From: Candidatus Saccharimonadota bacterium
GTDB taxonomy: Bacteria; Patescibacteriota; Saccharimonadia; Saccharimonadales; AWTP1-31
Reading direction: 5' to 3'
Assembly: GCA_003962975.1 (NCBI GenBank)
Contig: RXKC01000030.1
Span: forward strand, 1,002-37,454
DNA: 36,453 bases
In this document: positions 24,769-31,045 of the stretch, in pieces
Layout of the letters: the number at the start of each line of letters is the position of its first letter
How positions within the stretch are numbered: position 1 is the stretch's first letter
Program-made: the position numbers and the translations under genes
The notes under the pieces: model-generated
The model's input: only the letters and a program-made list of their open reading frames with translations
Database searches by the model: none
What the model was told of the DNA's origin: nothing

Positions 24769-25455
24769 TCATTTATTTTTGTAATATATAAACGCCCGAA
24801 CTGCTAATAAAAACACAATCCCTAACGTCAATATCGGATGCTTGACTAATTTTTTCCATTTGCCATCTTGAACAAATACATCAAAACATCGGTACTTCAA
24901 ATTAAGGCATGGATCATTCTGGTATTTCTCTGCGTATCGTTTCATACTTTTTGTGTAGTACGCCTTCTTTTTGCAGTATTCAAGAAACGGGATGTCATCG
25001 TGATGAAACAACGGAAGTTTAGAAACTGCCCTTTTACCTATAATCCTCTGACCAAAACAGGCATCTTCGGGGCCATTTAGCGTTTCGTCAAAAAGAGGGC
25101 AAGAAGCCTTTAAAACCGCTCTTGGAACATCAATAGCCGTTCCTGTATAGAAAGTACGCTCAAAAGCCCTTATACGCCCAAAGAACGACCTTGCAACAAT
25201 GATTTCAGGGATGTAAACCGCTACTGCCCCGTTTTTAATCAATTCCTCACACTCTTCAACGAGTCCTATAGATAGGCTCTGGTCACTATCCAGCCATATG
25301 ATGATTTCACCGCTTGCCTCTTGAATTCCCATATTTCGCTGTTTGGAACGCTCAAATCCCCTGTTTATCTCAATAAACTCAACGCTTGTTGGCAAAGATT
25401 CGATCAGTTTGGTCAAATCCCTTCCATGATTTGCTACTATAATAGATGTTCTCAT
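24769..25455 (-). CDS. GT2 family glycosyltransferase, membrane-anchored
   Basis: 228 residues. The GT-A start SIIVANHGRDLTKLIESL, NRGFERSKQRNMGIQEASGE (nucleotide-sugar site) and LDSDQS at 55-60 (DxD) are clear, as is NGPEDACFGQRI at 127-138 (the catalytic E-D of the second half). A single membrane segment closes the protein (about 206-224). The ATG overlaps the stop of the FAD enzyme (ATGA) with GAGGTGGA before it. Its position downstream of a mutase-like enzyme suggests it could use that product. Confidence 0.8.
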   Translation of the reverse strand: MRTSIIVANHGRDLTKLIESLPTSVEFIEINRGFERSKQRNMGIQEASGEIIIWLDSDQSLSIGLVEECEELIKNGAVAVYIPEIIVARSFFGRIRAFERTFYTGTAIDVPRAVLKASCPLFDETLNGPEDACFGQRIIGKRAVSKLPLFHHDDIPFLEYCKKKAYYTKSMKRYAEKYQNDPCLNLKYRCFDVFVQDGKWKKLVKHPILTLGIVFLLAVRAFIYYKNK

Positions 25456-26564
25456 AGTTCCACCTCAAATCCGTCCTTAATAGAGTCTACCATTCCTTGG
25501 AACTTATGTTTCCCGTACCGCCCTGTACTGATTATGTCTCTTTCTCTAAGCCAATCAATCTCCTTCTTAGCATCTCCTTTGTTATACTCCCATGTGTAAG
25601 CTACCTTAACGATAGTGGGGTCTATGGTTATAACCTTTCCGATCATTCCCCAATCTTGTAATTCCTTAATGACTTCAAAGGAAACCCGTTCAATATCTGG
25701 TTGATCACCATAATAAGCTATTTCGACCGCCATTCCAACCTTTCCTTCTGGAGCTTTTGACTTATCTACATTTGAATAGAAACAAAGCCTATGGAAACCT
25801 GACTTGCAGAAAGGTACATACAGCCAATGTTCATCTGGTGTATTAACCGCCTTATCTGCCCCTATGTTAATTACTAAGACAGATGTGCAAGGCAATTTGA
25901 AATCACCTTCTCTACCGCATAATCTAAGCAACCTTCCTAGCGGAATGGTAGAAATCAACTTCTCGTACTTGACGTGCTTGTTCTTGAAGAAAACTATCTT
26001 TTCCTTTGTGTCTATGCCTATCGCTTCATGGTTATAGTTTATCGTACACTTCTCTGCCATCTTACTGACTAAATCAGTTAATCCGTTTACAGGGTCACAG
26101 AACGTGCTTACGAAACCAACTCCACCAGCCGGGGGGCTTTTGAACTCCTCTACTTGAACTACCTGATCGTATAGCCCTGCCGTATACTTTTCATTGAAAG
26201 GATTGAAAAATAGATTACACTCTGCTTGACTAAAAGTATTTCCAAGCCATTCTTTTAAACTTCCTTTATTTACTGCATTAACTTTTTGAGCTGTTGTCTG
26301 TAAAGGATATGGGAAAATATGGTTATAATACACCCCTGCTTTTCGTTCGTATTCGTTTACTGGAACCAATGACTTAATGTAGTCTAAGCCTACTCCCTTT
26401 CCAAATAGGAAGTGAGGGCCACCATTTGAAAACTGAAAACCATCCTTGGCATAAGTAGTACAAATACCTCCTGCGTGATTAGAGGCTTCGTATATTGGAA
26501 ATCCCGTTTTTATGCCTGCTGCCAGACCTGTGAATCCTGATCCTAGTATGATTGTACTCATCAT
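25452..26564 (-). CDS. FAD-dependent oxidoreductase/mutase-like (UDP-galactopyranose mutase / protoporphyrinogen oxidase superfamily)
   Basis: 370 residues. ADP-binding LGSGFTGLAAG at 7-17, an acidic strand end (YEASNHAGGICTTY, with Glu26 for ribose binding) and the GGPHFLFG segment are typical of the FAD/NAD-binding amine-oxidase-like enzymes in polysaccharide clusters. The C-terminal ISTGRYGKHKFQGMVDSI is the conserved flavin-contacting end. In this context a sugar-nucleotide or glycan-precursor reaction such as ring contraction is likely, but the active-site residues that define true Glf cannot be checked by eye. The ATG overlaps the previous TGA. Confidence 0.7.
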   Translation of the reverse strand: MMSTIILGSGFTGLAAGIKTGFPIYEASNHAGGICTTYAKDGFQFSNGGPHFLFGKGVGLDYIKSLVPVNEYERKAGVYYNHIFPYPLQTTAQKVNAVNKGSLKEWLGNTFSQAECNLFFNPFNEKYTAGLYDQVVQVEEFKSPPAGGVGFVSTFCDPVNGLTDLVSKMAEKCTINYNHEAIGIDTKEKIVFFKNKHVKYEKLISTIPLGRLLRLCGREGDFKLPCTSVLVINIGADKAVNTPDEHWLYVPFCKSGFHRLCFYSNVDKSKAPEGKVGMAVEIAYYGDQPDIERVSFEVIKELQDWGMIGKVITIDPTIVKVAYTWEYNKGDAKKEIDWLRERDIISTGRYGKHKFQGMVDSIKDGFEVEL

Positions 26565-27445
26565 TCCCCCTGTTCAATCTCTCGTTTAATTTGTTTAGTG
26601 ATATAACTATATCTTTGCTCGGGAGTTTTACTCATCCACTCTGTTGTTACTGGAGCAGAACAAATAATAGCATTGTATCTTTTTACTATAAACCTTATAT
26701 CTTCCTCACTAATCTCCCTCTTCTGTGCAGTACAGCAATATAACGGATTTTCTCTAAGCTCAATGTACTTTTTAAATGTTAGTTCTTGGAAGTCTTGGTA
26801 TAGTTGAAGCCTGTCTAACTCTATACGTTCACAACTGGCAGGTTTGCTTCGATAGTTCTCTAAAACTTTCTTAGCTTCCAACATAACAACTGGAACGGCC
26901 GCCCGACCAGCGTATTCCATTTCCATATGAGATATACAGAGTTCTAACGCTTTAACAAGCTCAACTACCTCACTATCCTTGATGTCTAGCTTATTAGGAC
27001 ACGCATCAGTAGTCACTTGAGCGTTAGAATGATTACCTAACATAGATGTTGCTGGACACTTAGAACAGAGATACACTTGCCCATTGTTATGCCATACCCA
27101 CTCATGTTCACACTTGCTGTCTAACTGCTCAGTAGCATAGGCAGGATTTCTCATTTCTTTATTGCATTTACCACAGATAGTATATGGGGTTGTGGCTGGC
27201 AATGGTTTATGATTACACTTATTAACCACTGTGCTTGCGTCTTTAACAGGTTTACACCTACATATTTCATCACCCAATAAAACTCCACCACATAACCTAC
27301 AAGCTGACTCCTTAACCGCTGTGCTTCGTTCATGCTGTTCGTCGAGGTATTCTAAGACTGCTGAATTAAATGCAGCTTGTGGCGACATTCCAGCTTTTAC
27401 GATTCTATCCATTCTCTCATTTATCTCGGTACTCGGCTTTTGCAT
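26561..27445 (-). CDS. Multi-zinc-ribbon protein of unknown function
   Basis: 294 residues from the ATG at 27445 (GAAGG before it; an upstream start ten codons earlier is weaker). At least four Cys pairs: CRLCGG, CRC, CGKCNKEM and CSKCPATS, with extra Cys and His between, in the first 150 residues, then a helical C-terminal half with YCC and a final charged helix. It looks like a chain of zinc knuckles for nucleic-acid or protein contact. First gene of the block ahead of the glycan cassette and coupled to the FAD enzyme by ATGA, so possibly co-regulated with it. Confidence 0.5.
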   Translation of the reverse strand: MQKPSTEINERMDRIVKAGMSPQAAFNSAVLEYLDEQHERSTAVKESACRLCGGVLLGDEICRCKPVKDASTVVNKCNHKPLPATTPYTICGKCNKEMRNPAYATEQLDSKCEHEWVWHNNGQVYLCSKCPATSMLGNHSNAQVTTDACPNKLDIKDSEVVELVKALELCISHMEMEYAGRAAVPVVMLEAKKVLENYRSKPASCERIELDRLQLYQDFQELTFKKYIELRENPLYCCTAQKREISEEDIRFIVKRYNAIICSAPVTTEWMSKTPEQRYSYITKQIKREIEQGE

Positions 27446-27446
27446 A

Positions 27447-27599
27447 TTAACCTTCTTTCGGTTTGTCAATTCCACACCTACGACAGAAATTATTTTGACA
27501 GATCGTTGTTTTAATTACTAATCCACCTTCTTCACATCTCTGGTTGTAAACAATAAACTTATGCCCAAACAACCAACACCAAAAAGTTCCTGTTCTCAT
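27447..27599 (-). CDS. 50-aa small Cys-rich protein
   Basis: Starts MRTGTFWCWLFGHKFIVYN and has a C-terminal zinc-binding pattern (C-x5-C-x2-C around TICQNNFCRRCG). The hydrophobic, aromatic start is followed by a Cys knuckle, a pattern seen in small phage zinc proteins. An AGAGGTGAACGG site precedes the ATG, and its TAA lies one base before the next start codon. Function unknown. Confidence 0.6.
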   Translation of the reverse strand: MRTGTFWCWLFGHKFIVYNQRCEEGGLVIKTTICQNNFCRRCGIDKPKEG

Positions 27600-27619
27600 C
27601 CGTTCACCTCTCTGTTATG

Positions 27620-27991
27620 TTAGGATAGCTGCGTTCTTAGAGCTAACCCACAAGATATAATTTCAACTGGTTTGCCTAATTTCCTAGCGTATTCAATAAC
27701 GCCTTCTGTTCCTTTTGACTTACCATCCCAAAATGCCACTACTGAATCAGCCATTTTAACCATTGCTTTATTTCTCATTGGACCACCACGCTTACCAAAG
27801 CAAGATGGATAATCAACTCTACCAATTATAAGGGGAAGTTTTCTAGCTTCTACGTCAGCCCAAACATCTGGTGAGTTGGGGCAATTCCCATGAAGCAATA
27901 CTTCAAAGTGAATATAGTTATCACGCATATACTCACGTACCTGTTCAGGATTAGCGTAACCACGACTGCCACATAACATTAATATCTTCAT
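27620..27991 (-). CDS. SLOG-superfamily (YspA-like) protein
   Basis: 123 residues. LCGSRGYANPEQV at 6-18, HGNCPNSPDVWADVEA at about 34-49, then RGGPMRNKAMVKMADSVVAFWDG and SKGTEGVIEYARKLGKPVE form the complete Rossmann-like SLOG/YspA fold, with the nucleotide-binding GSR and the conserved RN-x-x-M. SLOG proteins bind nucleotides or nucleotide-derived signals; phage versions may act in nucleotide salvage or in sensing. Its ATG overlaps the previous TAA (TAATG). Confidence 0.75.
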   Translation of the reverse strand: MKILMLCGSRGYANPEQVREYMRDNYIHFEVLLHGNCPNSPDVWADVEARKLPLIIGRVDYPSCFGKRGGPMRNKAMVKMADSVVAFWDGKSKGTEGVIEYARKLGKPVEIISCGLALRTQLS

Positions 27992-28137
27992 TATTCAGCT
28001 CCTAAGTTTTTCAGCGATTTCTTAATATCTTTACCACATTTTTCGCAATACATTTCTGTCATAGTTACATCAACTTCTAGTTCTGGTTCTTCGCAAGTAC
28101 AATATTTCTCTCTAACCAACTCGCTCGTTTTATTCAT
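27991..28137 (-). CDS. 48-aa zinc-knuckle peptide with duplicated N-terminus
   Basis: Begins MNKTSELVREK, identical to the start of the next gene upstream, then YCTCEEPELEVD and a YCEKCGK knuckle (CxC and CxxC, four Cys). The end SLKNLGAE resembles the end TLKNLGVDNE of the neighbour. Its ribosome binding site (TTAGGAGTAGACA) lies in a 58-base direct repeat that also covers the neighbour's start. Probably a cassette that swapped its middle while keeping shared flanks. Confidence 0.6.
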   Translation of the reverse strand: MNKTSELVREKYCTCEEPELEVDVTMTEMYCEKCGKDIKKSLKNLGAE

Positions 28138-28163
28138 TGTCTACTCCTAAGTTTTTCAGTGTT
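28106..28163. repeat. 58-bp direct repeat, copy 1
   Basis: Near-identical (one mismatch) to 28362-28419. It carries the end of one small gene, its intergenic AGGAGTAGACA ribosome binding site and the first 11 codons of the next. A shorter, degenerate third copy with CTGAAAAACTTAGGAG lies at about 27992-28016. Confidence 0.85.
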
Positions 28164-28393
28164 GCGTTGATTGCTTTAGTATTGTGTTCTATAGAATCCA
28201 TTATCCCTTTATCTGAACAGCCATATTTTTTACTTCTGTATTCAACCAACGGCTCGGCATTTTTCTTATCTCTTGCGAGGATGAAGTCTGCTAACATTTC
28301 ATCATGGTGAGTACAAGTTAAGAATATATGTCCAAACTTTTGGTCTAACTCCTCAATCAACTTCTCTCTAACCAATTCGCTCGTTTTATTCAT
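28130..28393 (-). CDS. 87-aa helical protein of unknown function
   Basis: Starts MNKTSELVREKLIEELDQKF; helical and charged, with HIFLTCTHHDEMLADFILARD in the middle and a C-terminal DSIEHNTKAINATLKNLG. No recognised domain. The first 11 residues and the last eight resemble those of the adjacent 48-aa protein because both genes share direct repeats. It overlaps that gene by eight bases. Confidence 0.55.
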   Translation of the reverse strand: MNKTSELVREKLIEELDQKFGHIFLTCTHHDEMLADFILARDKKNAEPLVEYRSKKYGCSDKGIMDSIEHNTKAINATLKNLGVDNE

Positions 28394-28419
28394 TGTCTAC
28401 TCCTAAGTTTTTCAGTGTT
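28362..28419. repeat. 58-bp direct repeat, copy 2
   Basis: Partner of 28106-28163, 256 bp away, with one mismatch (accaat here, accaac there). Here it follows the stop codon of the 63-aa gene and supplies ribosome binding site and start of the 87-aa gene. Confidence 0.85.
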
Positions 28420-28609
28420 ATTTAATAAGTAATACTCTCTTGCAATAGTAATTTGGCTTTTCTAAATGAACGCAAATCTTAGGTCTTAAAGATTCTTTAC
28501 CAATTCCGTTTATATCCCATTGTTCTTTGTTGTGGATATTTAACCTGTACCATATTAAAGGGATACTGATGTGCCATTCTCTAACCAACTCGATGTGATT
28601 ATCTTTCAT
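28418..28609 (-). CDS. 63-aa protein of unknown function
   Basis: Starts MKDNHIELVREWHISIPLIWY, with a basic C-terminus. The segment IELVRE echoes the SELVRE of the two repeat-linked neighbours, so it may be a further, diverged member of the same cassette family. Overlaps the next gene upstream by 11 bases. No domain recognised. Confidence 0.45.
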   Translation of the reverse strand: MKDNHIELVREWHISIPLIWYRLNIHNKEQWDINGIGKESLRPKICVHLEKPNYYCKRVLLIK

Positions 28610-28814
28610 TCTCTATCTCCATTTCGACATCTAATTTTTTATGGAACTCTTCCAAAGCAATGCTATATTCGATTACAAGTCTACCTTTAAAATCCTCTAG
28701 TCTTGGGCATTCTCCAATTCTTCCATGTTTTCTTAGGTAATCATGCCTAACGATATTTCTTTTTAGCTCATCATTGACCGATTTTACACATAGCAACTCG
28801 CTGTGATTATTCAT
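28599..28814 (-). CDS. 71-aa protein of unknown function
   Basis: Starts MNNHSELLCVKSVNDELKR; helical, charged, no membrane segment. The SELL near the start again echoes its neighbours. ATG overlaps the previous TGA, with AAGGAGCAACA before it. Function unknown. Confidence 0.5.
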   Translation of the reverse strand: MNNHSELLCVKSVNDELKRNIVRHDYLRKHGRIGECPRLEDFKGRLVIEYSIALEEFHKKLDVEMEIENER

Positions 28815-29005
28815 TGTTGCTCCTTAGTTAATTGCTTCCTATCAAATGTAACTTCTATATCACAGGCTTCAGGGTGTTTTCTAAGTATTATTTTGGAAGC
28901 CCCTATAGGCGTTGTGGATTTTACTTTCTTCGTTAGCGCTAGTCCTGTGCCTGTATCAAACCTACAAACGAACTCATACTTAACTTTCTTTCTATCGTTG
29001 CTCAT
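28811..29005 (-). CDS. 64-aa protein of unknown function
   Basis: A small alpha/beta-looking protein: KVKYEFVCRFDTGTGLALT, then ASKIILRKHPEACDIEVTFD. Alternating strands suggest a compact fold. It is coupled to the next gene by ATGA. No family recognised. Confidence 0.5.
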   Translation of the reverse strand: MSNDRKKVKYEFVCRFDTGTGLALTKKVKSTTPIGASKIILRKHPEACDIEVTFDRKQLTKEQQ

Positions 29006-29023
29006 CGCTAGTCCTTTCTTTTG

Positions 29024-29221
29024 TCATAAACAACTTGAATAATAATCTTCCCACATTTGGGCATAATCTGAATACGCTTGGTCGTAACATTTCTTGCATG
29101 AGATTAAATAGTTTCTAGTATCATCAACGTATGCGGTATTTAAACGCCTATTTTCAACTGTTCTCCTATATTGTTCACAGCAAGGACAACGAGTAACCTT
29201 CTTCTCTGCGTTATCGCTCAT
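29024..29221 (-). CDS. 65-aa zinc-ribbon phage protein
   Basis: Starts MSDNAEKKVTRCPCCEQYRRT, with CPCC and a second pair CKKC, so one four-Cys zinc ribbon; between them lies NRRLNTAYVDDTRNYLISC, then an acidic aromatic tail (AQMWEDYYSSC). I recognise this as a recurrent small protein of phage accessory regions, without known function. Overlaps the membrane peptide gene by 11 bases. Confidence 0.6.
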   Translation of the reverse strand: MSDNAEKKVTRCPCCEQYRRTVENRRLNTAYVDDTRNYLISCKKCYDQAYSDYAQMWEDYYSSCL

Positions 29222-29396
29222 AATCTCTACACCCTTTCGCCCATTTAATCTTTCCTTCAGGACATTTAAACTGATAAGTTGGTGTTGTCGTTTTTGACCA
29301 ATCGTATTGTAATAATAAGAACAATGAGATTATAACTGCCAAAGCCCCCAAAAGTATGGCCATTGGCGTTCTAACGTCTGTTCCTGTATCGCTCAT
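29211..29396 (-). CDS. 61-aa single-span membrane protein
   Basis: One membrane segment (about 11-30, MAILLGALAVIISLFLLLQY) and a small tail with two cysteines (FKCPEGKIKWAKGC). Function unknown; inner-membrane location expected. Its ATG overlaps the previous TGA (ATGA). Confidence 0.5.
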   Translation of the reverse strand: MSDTGTDVRTPMAILLGALAVIISLFLLLQYDWSKTTTPTYQFKCPEGKIKWAKGCRDYER

Positions 29397-29602
29397 ACCG
29401 ATCGCTCCTTTAGCTGTTCTAGCTGTGCTTCGAGTTCTTTAATTCTTTTATCAATAGCATCAATTAAATGTTCCATATCACAATTTCCACCTTTCTCAGA
29501 TAAAATTTTCAATAAATTAGAAACAGCTTCTTTAATTGCAGAAGAATTTTTATCATCTTCAAAAAATTCAAATTTAATGTTTATCTTTATCTTGTTCTTC
29601 AT
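29393..29602 (-). CDS. 69-aa coiled-coil protein
   Basis: Starts MKNKIKINIKFEFFEDDKN, with a first beta-like strand, then a helix and a C-terminal coiled coil (LIDAIDKRIKELEAQLEQL). Directly upstream of the ATG sits a perfect inverted repeat (29610-29631) that may control its translation. Function unknown. Confidence 0.5.
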   Translation of the reverse strand: MKNKIKINIKFEFFEDDKNSSAIKEAVSNLLKILSEKGGNCDMEHLIDAIDKRIKELEAQLEQLKERSV

Positions 29603-29645
29603 TTTTGCAAATCACGGAGGGCTCCGTGATTATCTCTTTCTTCAT
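29574..29645 (-). CDS. Possible 23-aa peptide spanning the hairpin
   Basis: ATG at 29645; MKKEIITEPSVICKNEEQ then DKDKH. Translating it would unfold the hairpin at 29610-29631 and overlap the start of the 69-aa gene, so it could serve as a leader peptide. No strong ribosome binding site. Confidence 0.25.
   Translation of the reverse strand: MKKEIITEPSVICKNEEQDKDKH
29610..29631 (-). promoter_or_regulatory. Perfect inverted repeat in front of the 69-aa gene
   Basis: AATCACGGAG, two central bases, CTCCGTGATT: ten-base perfect arms. On the minus strand it ends eight bases before the ATG at 29602 and hides a GGAG that could be its ribosome binding site. No T-run follows on the minus strand, so regulation of translation or an operator is more likely than termination. 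Confidence 0.45.
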
Positions 29646-29659
29646 TTTCTGAATCTCAT

Positions 29660-29713
29660 TCAGTAAAAACATTTAACTTTACGGCTTACCTTCTCGTTTG
29701 TCTTTTTGGTCAT
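29660..29713 (-). CDS. Possible 17-aa basic peptide
   Basis: MTKKTNEKVSRKVKCFY with AAGGACTAAC before the ATG; Lys-rich. It follows the 72-aa gene by one base. The ribosome binding site supports it; the short length does not. Confidence 0.3.
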   Translation of the reverse strand: MTKKTNEKVSRKVKCFY

Positions 29714-29714
29714 G

Positions 29715-29933
29715 TTAGTCCTTTATAATCACAACGGTTTGTCTCTCAACGCTAACCAGTTTTGCTGTCAATAGTTCTTTTGTGTAAGGACTATCTTTGT
29801 ATGTTACATCTGTTGGCTTAGTGCAAAATTCAGGGTTGTGTATCGGGGCGACCTCTGCATCCACCCATCCATAACAAGTAGCATTTCCATCCTCCCACAT
29901 CTTACCCCACGCCTTACCATCTTTCATTACCAT
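29715..29933 (-). CDS. 72-aa conserved-looking phage protein
   Basis: Start at the ATG at 29933 (MVMKDGKAWGKMWEDG) because GAGGAGTA lies directly upstream; a start seven codons earlier is also open. The segments GKAWG, YGWVDAEVAPIHNPEFC and VSVERQTVVI alternate strands and look like a small beta domain I have seen in phage accessory regions. Function unknown. Confidence 0.5.
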   Translation of the reverse strand: MVMKDGKAWGKMWEDGNATCYGWVDAEVAPIHNPEFCTKPTDVTYKDSPYTKELLTAKLVSVERQTVVIIKD

Positions 29934-29978
29934 TACTCCTCGTTCTACTCTCATATTCTCTTTCTCTCTTTGCGAAGG

Positions 29979-30200
29979 TTAGGGGTTTGCTTTTTCCCAT
30001 TGCTTACGAGTGACTTCTTCTTGTGTTATCCCTCTTTCAATTCCACCATCTTCGGTATGTCCACAACCACAATACCAATGCCAAGGATATTGAGGCGGAT
30101 AAGAAGTAAGAACATAATTCGCATACTCTTTAATCATTTTCTTGTGGCATATAGGGCATTGCTTTGTAGTCTCTTTATCTATTTCTATCATCTCGCTCAT
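29979..30200 (-). CDS. 73-aa zinc-ribbon protein
   Basis: Starts MSEMIEIDKETTKQCPICHKK; a CPIC pair and a second WYCGCGH pair form one zinc ribbon, and the acidic end (GITQEEVTRKQWEKANP) is helical. GAGGATGCT precedes the ATG. Function unknown; small treble-clef proteins of this kind often bind nucleic acid. Confidence 0.55.
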   Translation of the reverse strand: MSEMIEIDKETTKQCPICHKKMIKEYANYVLTSYPPQYPWHWYCGCGHTEDGGIERGITQEEVTRKQWEKANP

Positions 30201-30225
30201 AGCATCCTCATTTCCTTATCGTTGG

Positions 30226-30867
30226 TTAAGCGGTTTGCTCACACAAAAACCTAATAGCCTTCTCAATCTTCTCGAACTCTTTTGTTCCACGTTTCGTTTC
30301 AAATTCTTCTTTACCATCTAGCCATTTTAACCATTCCGCAAACGTCTTTTGAGCGCATCCAACCTGTAAGTGTTTATCTGTCTTTGTTAATATCCATTTG
30401 CAGTAATTAGTTAATACAATAGGACTTGCTTTAGCCCAAGCATTGCCATACACCCGAGCATCGCCATACACCCAAGCATCGCCATACACCCGAGCATTGC
30501 CATACACCTGAGCATCGCCATACACCCAAGCATCGCCATACACCCGAGCATCGCCATACACCCAAGCATCGCCATACACCTGAGCATCGCCATACACCCG
30601 AGCATTGCCATACACCCGAGCATCGCCATACACCCGAGCATTGCCATGCACCTGAGCATCGCCATACACCCGAGCATTGCCATACACCTGAGCATCGCCA
30701 GACACCCAAGCATTGCCAGACATATCTAAACAGCTTTCTTTCTCAATATAACCGCCCAAATCGCCTTTAGTTATGTATGAGAAGCTAGTTAGAGCTTTTA
30801 TGCGAAAAACTTTTACACCAAAAATCGTTACTTTAAAATCTGTTTCAATTAGCTCATATTTTTTCAT
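30226..30867 (-). CDS. Left-handed-beta-helix hexapeptide-repeat protein with phage C-terminal domain
   Basis: 213 residues from ATG at 30867 (AGGAAAGTGAAT before it; a GTG two codons upstream is possible). Layout: N-terminal cap (1-45, MKKYELIETDFKVTIFGVKV), 16 near-perfect hexapeptides of the form G-D/N-A-x-V-Y (about 48-144) and a C-terminal domain (about 150-213) with DKHLQVGC, seven residues, then W. The hexapeptides fold as a left-handed beta-helix. The same C-terminal domain ends the pentapeptide-repeat protein at 31243. No transferase active-site His is evident in the repeats, so a scaffold or DNA-mimic-like role is more likely than acyltransfer. Confidence 0.75.
   Translation of the reverse strand: MKKYELIETDFKVTIFGVKVFRIKALTSFSYITKGDLGGYIEKESCLDMSGNAWVSGDAQVYGNARVYGDAQVHGNARVYGDARVYGNARVYGDAQVYGDAWVYGDARVYGDAWVYGDAQVYGNARVYGDAWVYGDARVYGNAWAKASPIVLTNYCKWILTKTDKHLQVGCAQKTFAEWLKWLDGKEEFETKRGTKEFEKIEKAIRFLCEQTA
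30435..30722. repeat. 18-bp tandem repeat array (16 units) coding the hexapeptides
   Basis: Units such as catcgccatacacccgag follow each other with changes mainly at the codon for the variable residue (Arg, Gln or Trp). Such an array can gain or lose units by slippage, changing the length of the beta-helix. Confidence 0.85.
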
Positions 30868-30921
30868 ATTCACTTTCCTATTTTTTTTATAACCAGTTAA
30901 TCACACGCTAATTTAAATTCG

Positions 30922-30998
30922 TTAGATAGGCAGGAATAGCTTTGTTTGATCGCATACCTGAACCCTATATAAGGTTACTCTTACGAGCCACTATCTAA
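30922..30998 (-). ncRNA. Cloverleaf-like RNA element (degenerate or unusual tRNA-like)
   Basis: Perfect eight-base arms TTAGATAG (30929-30922 complement) and CTATCTAA enclose 61 bases, giving the span of a tRNA. On the minus strand, after the first arm comes TGGCTCGTAAGAGT, which pairs as a short D-like arm (GCTC with GAGT), then AACC-loop-GGTT as an anticodon-like arm and CAGG...CCTG as a long third arm. The T-loop motif is not canonical, so it may be a decayed tRNA or another phage RNA. The rest of 30868-31242 apart from the two RNA-like elements shows no gene. Confidence 0.35.
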
Positions 30999-31045
30999 AT
31001 TAAATGTTTTTGGTGCGTATTCATTACGCCACCACCTAAATTTAT

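Noticed and set aside
30411-30713. Two repeat-rich ORFs (100 and 92 codons) in other minus-strand frames.
   Set aside because: They are out-of-frame translations of the 18-bp repeat; only the GDAxVY frame has conserved flanking domains.
30226-30867. Hexapeptide acyltransferase acting on sugars of the glycan cassette.
   Set aside because: The repeats are near-uniform with no catalytic His or insertion loop, and the gene is distant from the cassette.
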